Shown here piece by piece: positions 49,816 to 57,568 of a DNA stretch of 64,000 nt. Numbering within the stretch: the stretch's first letter is position 1; the number at the start of each line of letters is the position of its first letter. The DNA comes from Burkholderiales bacterium (GTDB lineage: Bacteria; Pseudomonadota; Gammaproteobacteria; Burkholderiales; WYBJ01): contig JALHQN010000001.1 in the NCBI GenBank assembly GCA_022841915.1, forward strand, positions 62,001 to 126,000, in the 5' to 3' direction. Both the position numbers and the translations under genes were made by a program. The notes beneath the pieces were generated by a model. That model was not told the origin of the DNA. It worked only from the letters and a program-made list of their open reading frames with translations, and searched no databases.

Positions 49816-50850
49816 ATGGAGCTTGCTTCTCGCCGACACATGGCGCCGGACATTTCCGGTGCGATCGAACTTTGCTACACCAATGGCTGGACCGACGGGC
49901 TGCCCGTCGTGCCCCCGACAGCCGACCGTGTCGAAGCCATGCTCAAGGCCGGGGGCCTCGAGCCGAAAGAGCAGCTGGCCTATATCGAGAACCGACAGGT
50001 CACGGTCACCGCCGAGAAGGTCGCCGTCAACGCGGTCATGGCGGGCTGCAAACCCGAATACATGCCGGTCATCGCCGCCACGGTGCAGGCGCTCGCCGAT
50101 CCCCTCTACGGATATCACGGCCCGGCGACCAGCACCTCCGGCTCCGCGGTCTTCATGGTGGTCAACGGTCCCATCGCGCGCGAACTCGACATCAATTGCG
50201 GCCACAACCTGTTTGCCCCGGGATGGCGCGCCAATGCGACGATGGGTCGAGCCATCCGCCTGGTGATGCGCAACGTGATCGGCAGCATCCCGGGCGAACT
50301 CGACCAAAGCTGTCTGGGTCACGGCGGCAAGTACTCGTTCTGCATCGCAGAGAACGAAGCGCAGAGCCCCTGGCCCGCGTTTCACACCACACGCGGCTTC
50401 AAGGCCGAGCAGAACGTGGTCACCATCTTCGCCGCCCTCGCACCGCACCAGTTTTCCAATCGCTTGAGCGCGGACCCGGAAGGCGTGCTCGACACCGCCT
50501 GCGCACACATGAAGATCTCGGCGGGCGCAGGTCGCCAGCAACAGCACGTGATCGTCTTCGGCGGCGAACACTCGGTCATCTTCGAGCGCGCCGGCTGGTC
50601 GCGCGAGCAGGTACAGCAGTACTGCTTCGAGCACTCGCAGTCCACGGTGGCGGAGCTCAAGCGTGCCCATGTGATTCCGGGAGACCTCGAGCCCGCAGAC
50701 GAGCACACGATGTTTCCGCTGGTACAGACGCCGACGGACTTCCTGGTCATTTCCGCCGGCGGACAAGCCGGGGTGCAGTCGGCATTCATTCCCGGCTGGG
50801 GCAGCAAGAACGGGTCACAAAGCGTGAGCAGGGAGATTCGCCGCCCCTGA
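49816..50850 (+). CDS. Conserved protein of unknown function, partner of the UGSC selenoprotein
   Basis: The 344-residue protein starts at ATG 49816 with GAGGA upstream; the longer frame to 49666 is rejected. It opens with CYTNGWTDGLPVVPPTADRV, a signature I associate from memory with genes beside UGSC selenoproteins, and then has TAEKVAVNAVMAGCKPEYMPV, TSTSGSAVFMVVNGPIAREL, GSIPGELDQSCLGHGGKYSF and VISAGGQAGVQSAFIP. Cys occur at 20, 78, 128, 166, 176, 229 and 270; none forms an obvious CxxC. No signal peptide or membrane segment is seen. The next gene follows after 40 nt, so the pair is probably co-transcribed and works together, perhaps in a redox reaction, which is inference. Confidence 0.72.
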   Translation: MELASRRHMAPDISGAIELCYTNGWTDGLPVVPPTADRVEAMLKAGGLEPKEQLAYIENRQVTVTAEKVAVNAVMAGCKPEYMPVIAATVQALADPLYGYHGPATSTSGSAVFMVVNGPIARELDINCGHNLFAPGWRANATMGRAIRLVMRNVIGSIPGELDQSCLGHGGKYSFCIAENEAQSPWPAFHTTRGFKAEQNVVTIFAALAPHQFSNRLSADPEGVLDTACAHMKISAGAGRQQQHVIVFGGEHSVIFERAGWSREQVQQYCFEHSQSTVAELKRAHVIPGDLEPADEHTMFPLVQTPTDFLVISAGGQAGVQSAFIPGWGSKNGSQSVSREIRRP

Positions 50851-50890
50851 GGCTGCGGATCGAGTCGACATCAACACGAAAGGAGTCGAT

Positions 50891-51427
50891 ATGGCAGTGC
50901 AGATATTGGATCCAACGACGGAGGTTTCCGGCCGGCGCATCAATTACGCCGCCCGACCGGAGTCGTTCGCCGGCCTGCGCATCGGCCTGGTGGACAACAC
51001 CAAGCACAACGCCGATCAGGTGCTGCTGCGCCTGGCAGCCATTCTGGAGAACGAGCACGGCGCCAAGACGCACATCATCCGTCGCAAGAAGAGCGCCGGG
51101 GCGGCGCCTCATGCCGAGATCATCGAAGAGTACAAGGGCGCCTGCGATATCATCATCGCCGGCGTCGGCGATTGAGGGTCATGCAGCTCGGGCAGTGTGC
51201 TCGACAGTATCGTATTCGAACAGCAAGGCATTCCCTCCGCGTCCATCATCACCGACGTGTTCCAGGCCACCGGCCGGGCCATGGCCCGCAGCTGGGGGTT
51301 GCCGAATTTCCGTTTCGTGATGATGCCTCATCCGATCGCCAACCTGAACGAGGAACAGCTCGATCAGCGCGCACGTGAGATCGCTCCCAAGGTGATCGAG
51401 CTGTTGCGGGAAGGTCAAGCCGACTGA
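50891..51427 (+). CDS. UGSC-family selenoprotein (UGA 51173-51175 read as selenocysteine)
   Basis: The gene is one 178-residue protein if the in-frame UGA at codon 95 is read as selenocysteine. It then gives ...DIIIAGVGD-Sec-GSCSSGSVLD, a Sec-x-x-Cys redox motif (Sec95, Cys98), the UGSC signature of a family known from computational selenoproteome surveys. Both sides of the UGA share frame and homology-like content: RIGLVDNTKHNADQVLLRLA before, and SASIITDVFQATGRAMARSWG and FVMMPHPIANL after. A SECIS-like hairpin follows the UGA at the right distance (51188-51204). ATG 50891 has AAGGAG upstream. It follows its partner gene by 40 nt. A split call at 51175 and a GTG at 51197 is an artefact. Function unknown; a redox enzyme is likely. 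Confidence 0.88.
51188..51204 (+). promoter_or_regulatory. Bacterial SECIS-like stem-loop
   Basis: TCGGGCA (51188-51194) pairs with TGCTCGA (51198-51204), with one G-U pair, around the loop GTG (51195-51197). The loop starts 20 nt after the UGA and its first base is G, both fitting the known bacterial SECIS pattern of loop distance about 16-37 nt. It lies inside the coding region, as expected for bacteria. Confidence 0.75.
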
Positions 51428-51451
51428 TCCCTCGTTCGGCGGCAAAGCGAC

Positions 51452-51485
51452 AACGAACACGCCCGCGCATGCGGGCGTGTTCGTT
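51452..51485. terminator. 15-bp perfect stem terminator
   Basis: AACGAACACGCCCGC (51452-51466) pairs exactly with 51471-51485 around a GCAT loop. It lies between the UGSC gene and the convergent mlaC gene and probably ends both transcripts, although only short T stretches flank it. Confidence 0.8.
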
Positions 51486-51526
51486 TCGAGCCCCGGGCGA
51501 TGGTCCGAGCCTGATGGCGCAACGGA

Positions 51527-52117
51527 TCAGGAGGCCTGTTTGCTGCTTCGCTGTTCCAGCACCTTGATCAGCCCATCCACGCCGGAGCGCGCGAGTTCTG
51601 CCGTGAACGTGCCGCGATAAGTCTGCACCAGACTGATGCCCTCGACGATCACGTCGTAGACCTTCCAGGTATCCGCCTGCCGGGCGACCCGATAATCGAC
51701 GGCCACCGACTCCTTGCCTGCCCGATGGGCGATCGTCTTCACCACGACCTCCGGGCCAGTGCCTTGTGGCGGCTTGACGTCGATCTTCTCGGCCGGCGTC
51801 ACACCGTTGTTCAACGCAGCCGAGTAGGTGTCGATCAGCAAGCGTCGAAAGCCTGTAGTCAGCGCCTCCCGCTGCGATGGACTGGCCGTCTGCCAGGCTC
51901 GACCCACCGCCAAGCGCGTCATCCTCTCGAAATCGAAGTGCGGCAGCACCTTCTGTTCGGCCAGTTTCCGTAACAGCGCCGGATCCTTGTGCTCTCGCAT
52001 CACCGCCAGCACTTCGGCCACGGTGGACCGCACCATCGCATCCGGGGACGGTTGCGCCCATGCCCAGGTGCTGGCCACCAACGCCACACCGCACAGCAGA
52101 CGTGACCCTGTCTTCAT
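51527..52117 (-). CDS. mlaC: MlaC-like periplasmic phospholipid transport protein (orphan)
   Basis: The 196-residue protein has a signal peptide (LLCGVALVASTWAWAQ) and the MlaC/Ttg2D fold: VLPHFDFERMTRLAVGRAWQ, FRRLLIDTYSAALNNG, ESVAVDYRVARQADTWKVYDVIVEGISLVQTYRGTF. MlaC carries phospholipid between the outer-membrane MlaA and the inner-membrane MlaFEDB complex. No mlaA, B, D, E or F is in this window, so this is an orphan or a second copy. ATG 52117; a frame to 52258 is rejected. It diverges from an Fe-S flavoprotein across 196 nt. Confidence 0.88.
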   Translation of the reverse strand: MKTGSRLLCGVALVASTWAWAQPSPDAMVRSTVAEVLAVMREHKDPALLRKLAEQKVLPHFDFERMTRLAVGRAWQTASPSQREALTTGFRRLLIDTYSAALNNGVTPAEKIDVKPPQGTGPEVVVKTIAHRAGKESVAVDYRVARQADTWKVYDVIVEGISLVQTYRGTFTAELARSGVDGLIKVLEQRSSKQAS

Positions 52118-52313
52118 CCTCGACACTCCGTGCAAAAAGATCAGTGGAGCGAGCCGCAAATTGCATGCCTCGCCAAGGCACGCCGGAGCACCTATAGTTC
52201 GATCTGGGCACCGCCCGAGCCGCTTTATCTGCCCGGCGCCACCGCCTCCATCGACCACCCGTCATGCCGGCACTCGAACCGGAGATTGCCGGAGCCCAGA
52301 GGATAGCCACACC

Positions 52314-54302
52314 ATGAGCGCAGCCCTCCTCGCCTATCCCCACTTGTTGTCTCCCTTCGCGCTGGCAGGAAGACGGCTTCGCAACCGCGTGGTGCACGCC
52401 TCGATGACGACACGCCTGGGCGCGAATACGCGCGTTACCGATCGGCAGATCCAGTACTACGCAAACCGGGCGCGCGGCGGCACGGCGCTCATCGTCACCG
52501 AGCCACTGAGCATGGCGCGCCACCAGGAGATCCCCTTCAAGATCCGCGCCTGGAACGACGAGAACTGCGACGATCTCAGACGTTGGGCCGATGCGGTCGA
52601 ATCCCAGGACTGCCGCCTGCTCGCGCAGATCCAGGATCCTGGCCGGGGACGTCATACGCCGGGCCGTTTGTCCGACCCGATCGGTGCCTCGGCACAGCCG
52701 GACGATCTGAGCTGGACGGTCCCGCGCGCCCTCGATGCCGGCGAGATCGAGCGCATGACCGCCGAGTTTGCGCAGGCGGCTGCACGCGTCAAGCGCTGCG
52801 GCTTCAGCGGCGTGGAAATCTCCTGCGGCCACGGGCATCTGTTTCATCAGTTCCTGTCGCCGTGGTCCAACTTGCGGGACGACGGCTACGGCGGCGATCT
52901 GCGCGGGCGCACCCGCTTCGTCGCGGAAATCATCGACGCCGTGCGAGCCGAGTGCGGCACCGATTTCATCGTCGGTCTCAAGCTGCCCGGCGACGATGGC
53001 GTGGCCGGCAGCATCGATGCCGAACAGGCCGCAGCGATCGCCTGCGAACTCGCTCGGGGCCGCAGCGTCGACTATCTGTGCTTCGCCCAAGGCAGCCATG
53101 CCCGGTCACTGGAGATGCATGTACCCGACGGCCATGCGCCGCGCGCCACCTACATGCCGCTGTTGAAAACCTTGCGAGCTTCGTTGCCCGCGATCCCCGT
53201 CATCGCCCTGGGACGCATCACCGACCCGGCCGAAGCCGAGGGCATACTCGCCCGGGGCGAGGCCGAGCTGATCGGGCTGGGCCGTCCCCTGGTGACGGAT
53301 CCGGGCTGGGTCAACAAGGCAGCCGCCGATCGCGCGCACGACATCCGCTATTGCGTGTCGTGCAACGCCTGCTGGGGGCTGAACGTCACCGGACAACCGA
53401 TCGCCTGCGACAACAATCCCCGGGTCGCGGCACCGGACGAACTGGACTATCGGCCCAAGCGCGCCTCGGCGCAGCGGCGCGTCACGGTCGTGGGCGCAGG
53501 CGTCGCCGGGCTCGAAGCGGCTTGGATTGCCGCCGAACGCGGCCATCGCGTCACCGTGTTCAGTCGCTCAGGCGAGGTCGGCGGAAAAGTCCGATTGCGA
53601 GCCTCTCTGCCCGGGGGAGAGGCGCTGAGCAGCATCTACGATTACCAACATGCCGCAGCGCTGCGCGCCGGGGTACGCTTCGAGTTCGGTGTCGATGCGG
53701 GGCTCGCCGATATCCTGGACACCCGTGCGGACGCCGTCATCCTCGCCACAGGCTCGACCATGATCCCGCCCCGCTGGCTGCCCGCCGAAGCGCACGCCGA
53801 AGGCTGGGTATGCGACGTGCGCGCCGCGATGACCGCACTGAAGCCTGTACGTGAGAAGCAGCCCGGGATCGCCGCGATCTTCGATATGGACCACACCGAG
53901 GGCACCTATGCGTGTGCCGAGCGCTTGCGTGAACTGTTCGATGAGGCATGGATCATCACGCCGCGGCACACGATCGCCGATGAAACCGCGCTCGTCACCC
54001 GACAGGGGATATTGCGCCGCCTGAGCCGCGCCGGGATCCGGATCGCCTGCTTGTCGGAGCCGCGCTGGAGCGAGCGCATGGAAAGCGGCGCACTGGAGAT
54101 CGAGCATGTCTACACCGGCGAGCGCTCGCTGCTCGAGCCGCTCTCCTTCCTCGCCTATTCGACGCCCCGTCTGTCCGACCAGAAACTGCTCGGACCGCTG
54201 CGCGAGGCCGAGCTGGAGGTGCATCTGGTAGGCGACTGCCTGAGCGCACGCAACATCATGGCGGCGACGGCGGAAGGGCATAGTGCAGGCCACGCCGTAT
54301 GA
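52314..54302 (+). CDS. 2,4-dienoyl-CoA reductase-like FMN/Fe-S/FAD oxidoreductase
   Basis: The 662-residue protein joins an OYE-like TIM barrel to a nucleotide-binding half. The barrel has LRNRVVHASMTTRLGAN, DRQIQYYANRARGGTALI, HLFHQFLSPWSNLRDDGYGGDLRGRTRF and LIGLGRPLVTDPGW. A 4Fe-4S site follows: YCVSCNACW with three Cys and a fourth in PIACDNNPR. The FAD/NAD half starts VVGAGVAGLEAAWIAAERG. This is the layout of 2,4-dienoyl-CoA reductase, trimethylamine and histamine dehydrogenases. The residues needed for CoA binding cannot be confirmed, so the substrate is open. ATG 52314; an extension to 51828 is spurious. Confidence 0.88.
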   Translation: MSAALLAYPHLLSPFALAGRRLRNRVVHASMTTRLGANTRVTDRQIQYYANRARGGTALIVTEPLSMARHQEIPFKIRAWNDENCDDLRRWADAVESQDCRLLAQIQDPGRGRHTPGRLSDPIGASAQPDDLSWTVPRALDAGEIERMTAEFAQAAARVKRCGFSGVEISCGHGHLFHQFLSPWSNLRDDGYGGDLRGRTRFVAEIIDAVRAECGTDFIVGLKLPGDDGVAGSIDAEQAAAIACELARGRSVDYLCFAQGSHARSLEMHVPDGHAPRATYMPLLKTLRASLPAIPVIALGRITDPAEAEGILARGEAELIGLGRPLVTDPGWVNKAAADRAHDIRYCVSCNACWGLNVTGQPIACDNNPRVAAPDELDYRPKRASAQRRVTVVGAGVAGLEAAWIAAERGHRVTVFSRSGEVGGKVRLRASLPGGEALSSIYDYQHAAALRAGVRFEFGVDAGLADILDTRADAVILATGSTMIPPRWLPAEAHAEGWVCDVRAAMTALKPVREKQPGIAAIFDMDHTEGTYACAERLRELFDEAWIITPRHTIADETALVTRQGILRRLSRAGIRIACLSEPRWSERMESGALEIEHVYTGERSLLEPLSFLAYSTPRLSDQKLLGPLREAELEVHLVGDCLSARNIMAATAEGHSAGHAV

Positions 54303-54483
54303 GTGCGGGCAACCGACGAACCACCCTTGCACCCAAGACGTCCCACGCGCAGCTGTTTGCAGGACATACAATTCATTGCGTGCGCAACTGGAGCGGCTGG
54401 CCAAGGCGACATCGAAGCGATGCGTCCGTTGGCGGCCAGGCCGGCCGCAACGAATCCATTAACCCACGAACGGGCGGATACCC

Positions 54484-55158
54484 ATGGCACACGGCTTGAA
54501 ACTGATGGTTTTCGATATGGCGGGCACGACGGTCGAGGATGGCGGTCAAGTACCAGCGGCCTTCAACGCGGCGCTGGCAGAGTGCGACATCCGGATTTCA
54601 GACGAGCAGTTGGCGGGCATCCGCGGCGCTTCCAAGCGCGAAGCCATTGCCGAACTCGTCGCCAAGTACGGCAGCCCGGCATGGCAAGGCCGATCCGAGG
54701 CCGTCTATGCCGCCTTCGTGCGGCACATGGAACGCGAGTTCAACGCAGGCGTGAAGGCATTGCCGGGCGCCGAAGAGACGTTCCGCTATCTGCGCTCCCA
54801 GGGCGTGAAGATCGCATTGACCACCGGCTTCGACCGGGACATCGCCAGCTTGCTGCTCGACGCGCTCGGTTGGAAAAGCATCGCCGACTGCTTCGCCTGC
54901 GGCGACGATGTGCCGCGCGGTCGACCGGCGCCCTATCTCGTCTTCCGCTCTATGGAGGCGACCGGCGTCGATAGCGTGCACGATGTCGGCACGCTCGGCG
55001 ACACGGTGCTCGATCTGCAGGCTGGCTTCAACGCCGGCGTGCGCTTGAACATGGGGACGCTCTCGGGCGCCCACGGCCGGAGCAAGATGCAAACCCAACC
55101 GCATACCCACCTGCTGGCGAGCGTCGCCGATCTGCCGACCCTGCTGCAATCGCTCTGA
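54484..55158 (+). CDS. Phosphonatase-like HAD hydrolase
   Basis: The 224-residue protein is a HAD-superfamily enzyme of the PhnX-like group. LMVFDMAGTTVEDGG carries the nucleophile Asp11 and Ala13, GASKREAIAELVAKYG matches the cap region, and IALTTGFDRDIASLLLDALGW and DVGTLGDTVLDLQAGFNAG provide motifs II and IV. Phosphonoacetaldehyde hydrolase needs a cap Lys for its imine, and this gene's GASKREA segment has a Lys that could play the role, but it cannot be confirmed. ATG 54484. It is 84 nt upstream of thrH on the same strand. Confidence 0.82.
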   Translation: MAHGLKLMVFDMAGTTVEDGGQVPAAFNAALAECDIRISDEQLAGIRGASKREAIAELVAKYGSPAWQGRSEAVYAAFVRHMEREFNAGVKALPGAEETFRYLRSQGVKIALTTGFDRDIASLLLDALGWKSIADCFACGDDVPRGRPAPYLVFRSMEATGVDSVHDVGTLGDTVLDLQAGFNAGVRLNMGTLSGAHGRSKMQTQPHTHLLASVADLPTLLQSL

Positions 55159-55241
55159 GAAAGACGAAGCAGAAGTCTGATAGTAGAATGCGCGCTTTTG
55201 CTCCGCGCCCTGCGGAACAAGAGCTTTGAGCGGAGCCCAGC

Positions 55242-55847
55242 GTGCATATCCTTTGTCTCGACCTCGAAGGTGTCCTGATCCCGGAAGTCTGGATCGAGTT
55301 CTCCAAGCGCACCGCCATCCCGGAGCTCTCGCGCACCACCCGGGACGAGCCCGATTACGACAAGCTGATGCGGGCTCGTCTGGAAATCCTGCGCCGCCAC
55401 AACCTCGGCCTGCCCGACATCCAGAAGGTCATCGACGGCATGGGCCCGCTGCCTGGCGCGCACGACTTTCTCGCCAAGATGCGCAGCCGCTTTCAGGTGA
55501 TCATCCTGTCCGACACCTTCAGCCAGTTCGCCCACCCCTTGATGCGCCAGCTCGGCTGGCCGACCCTGTTCTGTCACGAACTGGTCGTAGGCGCCGACGG
55601 CATGGTCGAGAACTATCGGCTGCGGATGAAGGATCACAAGCGCGAGGCGGTGCGCGCATTCAAGGCACTCAACTTCAAGACCATCGCTGCCGGCGACTCC
55701 TACAACGACGTCGCGATGCTGGGCGAGGCGCACGCGGGCATCTTCATCCATCCGCCCGCGAACGTCATCGCCGAGTTTCCGCAGTTCCCGGTCACCCGCA
55801 GCTACGACGAGCTGGAAGCCGAGATCATGAAGGCAGCGGCCGACTAG
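55242..55847 (+). CDS. thrH: Bifunctional phosphoserine phosphatase/homoserine phosphotransferase ThrH
   Basis: The 201-residue protein is a ThrH-type HAD enzyme. MHILCLDLEGVLIPEVWIEF holds the Asp-x-Glu motif I that marks ThrH, VIILSDTFSQFAHPLMRQ motif II, and TIAAGDSYNDVAMLGEAHAG motifs III-IV. It dephosphorylates phosphoserine and can transfer the phosphate to homoserine, which links serine and threonine synthesis. Length equals Pseudomonas ThrH (about 205). Start is GTG 55242; a TAGAAT -10-like box lies at 55184-55189. The stop is followed by a short dispersed repeat and then a convergent transporter gene. Confidence 0.93.
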   Translation: MHILCLDLEGVLIPEVWIEFSKRTAIPELSRTTRDEPDYDKLMRARLEILRRHNLGLPDIQKVIDGMGPLPGAHDFLAKMRSRFQVIILSDTFSQFAHPLMRQLGWPTLFCHELVVGADGMVENYRLRMKDHKREAVRAFKALNFKTIAAGDSYNDVAMLGEAHAGIFIHPPANVIAEFPQFPVTRSYDELEAEIMKAAAD

Positions 55848-55851
55848 TTTC

Positions 55852-55873
55852 CTGAGTCAACATTTCGCTGAAC
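55852..55873 (+). repeat. Short dispersed repeat, copy B
   Basis: This 22-nt stretch between thrH and the convergent transporter gene matches 20 of 22 bases of 36327-36348, in the same orientation and also just after a gene stop. No hairpin or coding role is seen. Confidence 0.5.
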
Positions 55874-55879
55874 GAGCCG

Positions 55880-57493
55880 CTATGCGCTGCCCAGGCGCAG
55901 CATCTTCGTGATCGCAATCGCGATCATGGGCGCGGCGAATCCGATCACCGTCACCACGACCAGCAAGATGCCCAGTTCGCCGTAATCCGCGGGCACGGTG
56001 ACGCTGCCGGTCGCATCCTTCACTTCCCGCGTGATGGTGAAGATGCCGTTGAGGTATTTCGTTCCCAACTGCGACGCCGACAGCGCCAGGTTGGTGAACG
56101 ATGCCATCACCGCGAAATAGGTCGCCTTGAGCGCGTTGGGCGCCGAATGCGCGATCCAGGCCAGCATGGGAATCATCGCGATCTGTCCCAGCGGCGATTC
56201 CAGCGCCGTGTTGACGATCGCGATGAAGCGCGCGTCCACCACCCCGCCGGTCATTGCCGCCGTCCAATGATGCAAGTCGTAGTAGAGCCCCAGCATGGGC
56301 AGCGACAGCAGCGTCCCGCAGATCGTCAACGTACCCACGACATAGGCGATCGAACGCTCCGCCATGAAGCGGCGGAAGATGAACATGCCGAAGAGCGTCA
56401 ACGCAGTACCGATGAAGCCCAGTATCGCGAAGAACTGCTGATCGAATTTCAGATCGTCGATCATCCACCAGCTCATGCCCTCGCCCGGGGAAGGGACCGC
56501 CCGAAAGACGAAGATGATGACGGCCGTTCCGACCAGCGTTCGGCGCGCCTGCGGATCGAGCACCCGCGTAATGCGCGCGATCAGGAAGATCACGATGGCC
56601 ATGGACCCGGCAAACACGATCTCCGCCGCATAAGCGTTCCTGGAAAAGCCCACGCCGAGCGAGAACGCGACGAACACCAAGCTGCCGCCGAGGATCCACC
56701 AGTTGGCCTGCGTCCGCTCGTCGCCCGGCGTGACGAGATCGATGGCGTCCGCACTCATTCCCAACCGCGCGAGCCGCCGCTGCTCCCGGCGCACGAGCAC
56801 GCCCTGGAACACGACGCCGAACACCGACACCAAGGGGATGACGAGCGCCATCGCGTAGATGCGCGCATACGTCGCCGCCTTCACCTCCTGCGGCATCGAC
56901 TGCACGTCGCTGAACATCACGACGTTGACGACCGCCACCATCAGGCTGCCGCCTATGATGGCCACCCGCCCGAGCGTCTGCATCGTGGTGTTCATGAGCT
57001 TGCGCTCGGCGTCCGCCACCGGCTGCCCGTGCGCATCGATGCGCGGGACTGCCTCGACCGTCATCGCATCGGCGACCACGTCCTGCAGCACGTAGCCCAC
57101 CGGGGCGAGCAGTACCGCCAGCACATACCAGCTCGACACGGGCATGATGGCTTGCATCGCCTCGCCGTGCGCGATCAGGCCGTACATGATGCACAGGCTC
57201 GCCGCGATCAGCGAGGCGCCCAGATAGACCAGCACGGACTTGTAGCGCCAGAGCAGATCGACCAGATGGCCGAGCGGCATCTTCAGTGCCCAGGGAATGC
57301 CGGCCCAGAAACCCAATGCAGCCAGAAACTCGGCCGAGAGCCCCAGATACTCCTTGACGAAGAAGGTGCCGACGATGCCGGTCAGGCCCGAGACGCCGGC
57401 GGCGACGTAAACCATCAGCGGCGGCAGGTACGAGAGGCGCATTTCGCGCCCCAGGCTCAGGATGTTGCGATCGATCCAGCCGGCGATGGACAT
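55880..57493 (-). CDS. BT1-family (folate-biopterin-type) membrane transporter
   Basis: The 537-residue protein has about 12 or more hydrophobic segments and the BT1-like segment GYVLQDVVADAMTVEAVP, with the conserved D-x-x-x-D-A-M-x-V-E. MPLGHLVDLLWRYKSVLVYLGASLIAASL gives MFS-like motif A neighbourhood. Such transporters move folates or pteridines in eukaryotes and cyanobacteria; in bacteria the substrate is often not tested. ATG 57493. It diverges from an aldo/keto reductase across 75 nt. Confidence 0.82.
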   Translation of the reverse strand: MSIAGWIDRNILSLGREMRLSYLPPLMVYVAAGVSGLTGIVGTFFVKEYLGLSAEFLAALGFWAGIPWALKMPLGHLVDLLWRYKSVLVYLGASLIAASLCIMYGLIAHGEAMQAIMPVSSWYVLAVLLAPVGYVLQDVVADAMTVEAVPRIDAHGQPVADAERKLMNTTMQTLGRVAIIGGSLMVAVVNVVMFSDVQSMPQEVKAATYARIYAMALVIPLVSVFGVVFQGVLVRREQRRLARLGMSADAIDLVTPGDERTQANWWILGGSLVFVAFSLGVGFSRNAYAAEIVFAGSMAIVIFLIARITRVLDPQARRTLVGTAVIIFVFRAVPSPGEGMSWWMIDDLKFDQQFFAILGFIGTALTLFGMFIFRRFMAERSIAYVVGTLTICGTLLSLPMLGLYYDLHHWTAAMTGGVVDARFIAIVNTALESPLGQIAMIPMLAWIAHSAPNALKATYFAVMASFTNLALSASQLGTKYLNGIFTITREVKDATGSVTVPADYGELGILLVVVTVIGFAAPMIAIAITKMLRLGSA

Positions 57494-57568
57494 GAGGAAC
57501 CTGCAGTAGGGAGGGCGCGCCGCGCGACCACGCCGCGACAGCGGCGAGCGAGTGTATCATCGGCAGGG

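Noticed and set aside
51173-51175. UGA read as a true stop, leaving a 94-residue protein and a separate downstream gene at 51197
   Set aside because: Frame, motif (Sec-G-S-C) and the hairpin placement fit recoding; the downstream piece alone has no start context of its own and begins inside the hairpin loop.
51828-52313. N-terminal extension of the flavoprotein frame
   Set aside because: It runs antisense to mlaC and looks non-coding; homology starts at MSAALLAYP.
56147-57568. N-terminal extension of the aldo/keto reductase frame
   Set aside because: The extension is antisense to the BT1 transporter; the Tat signal just after GTG 57569 sets the start.
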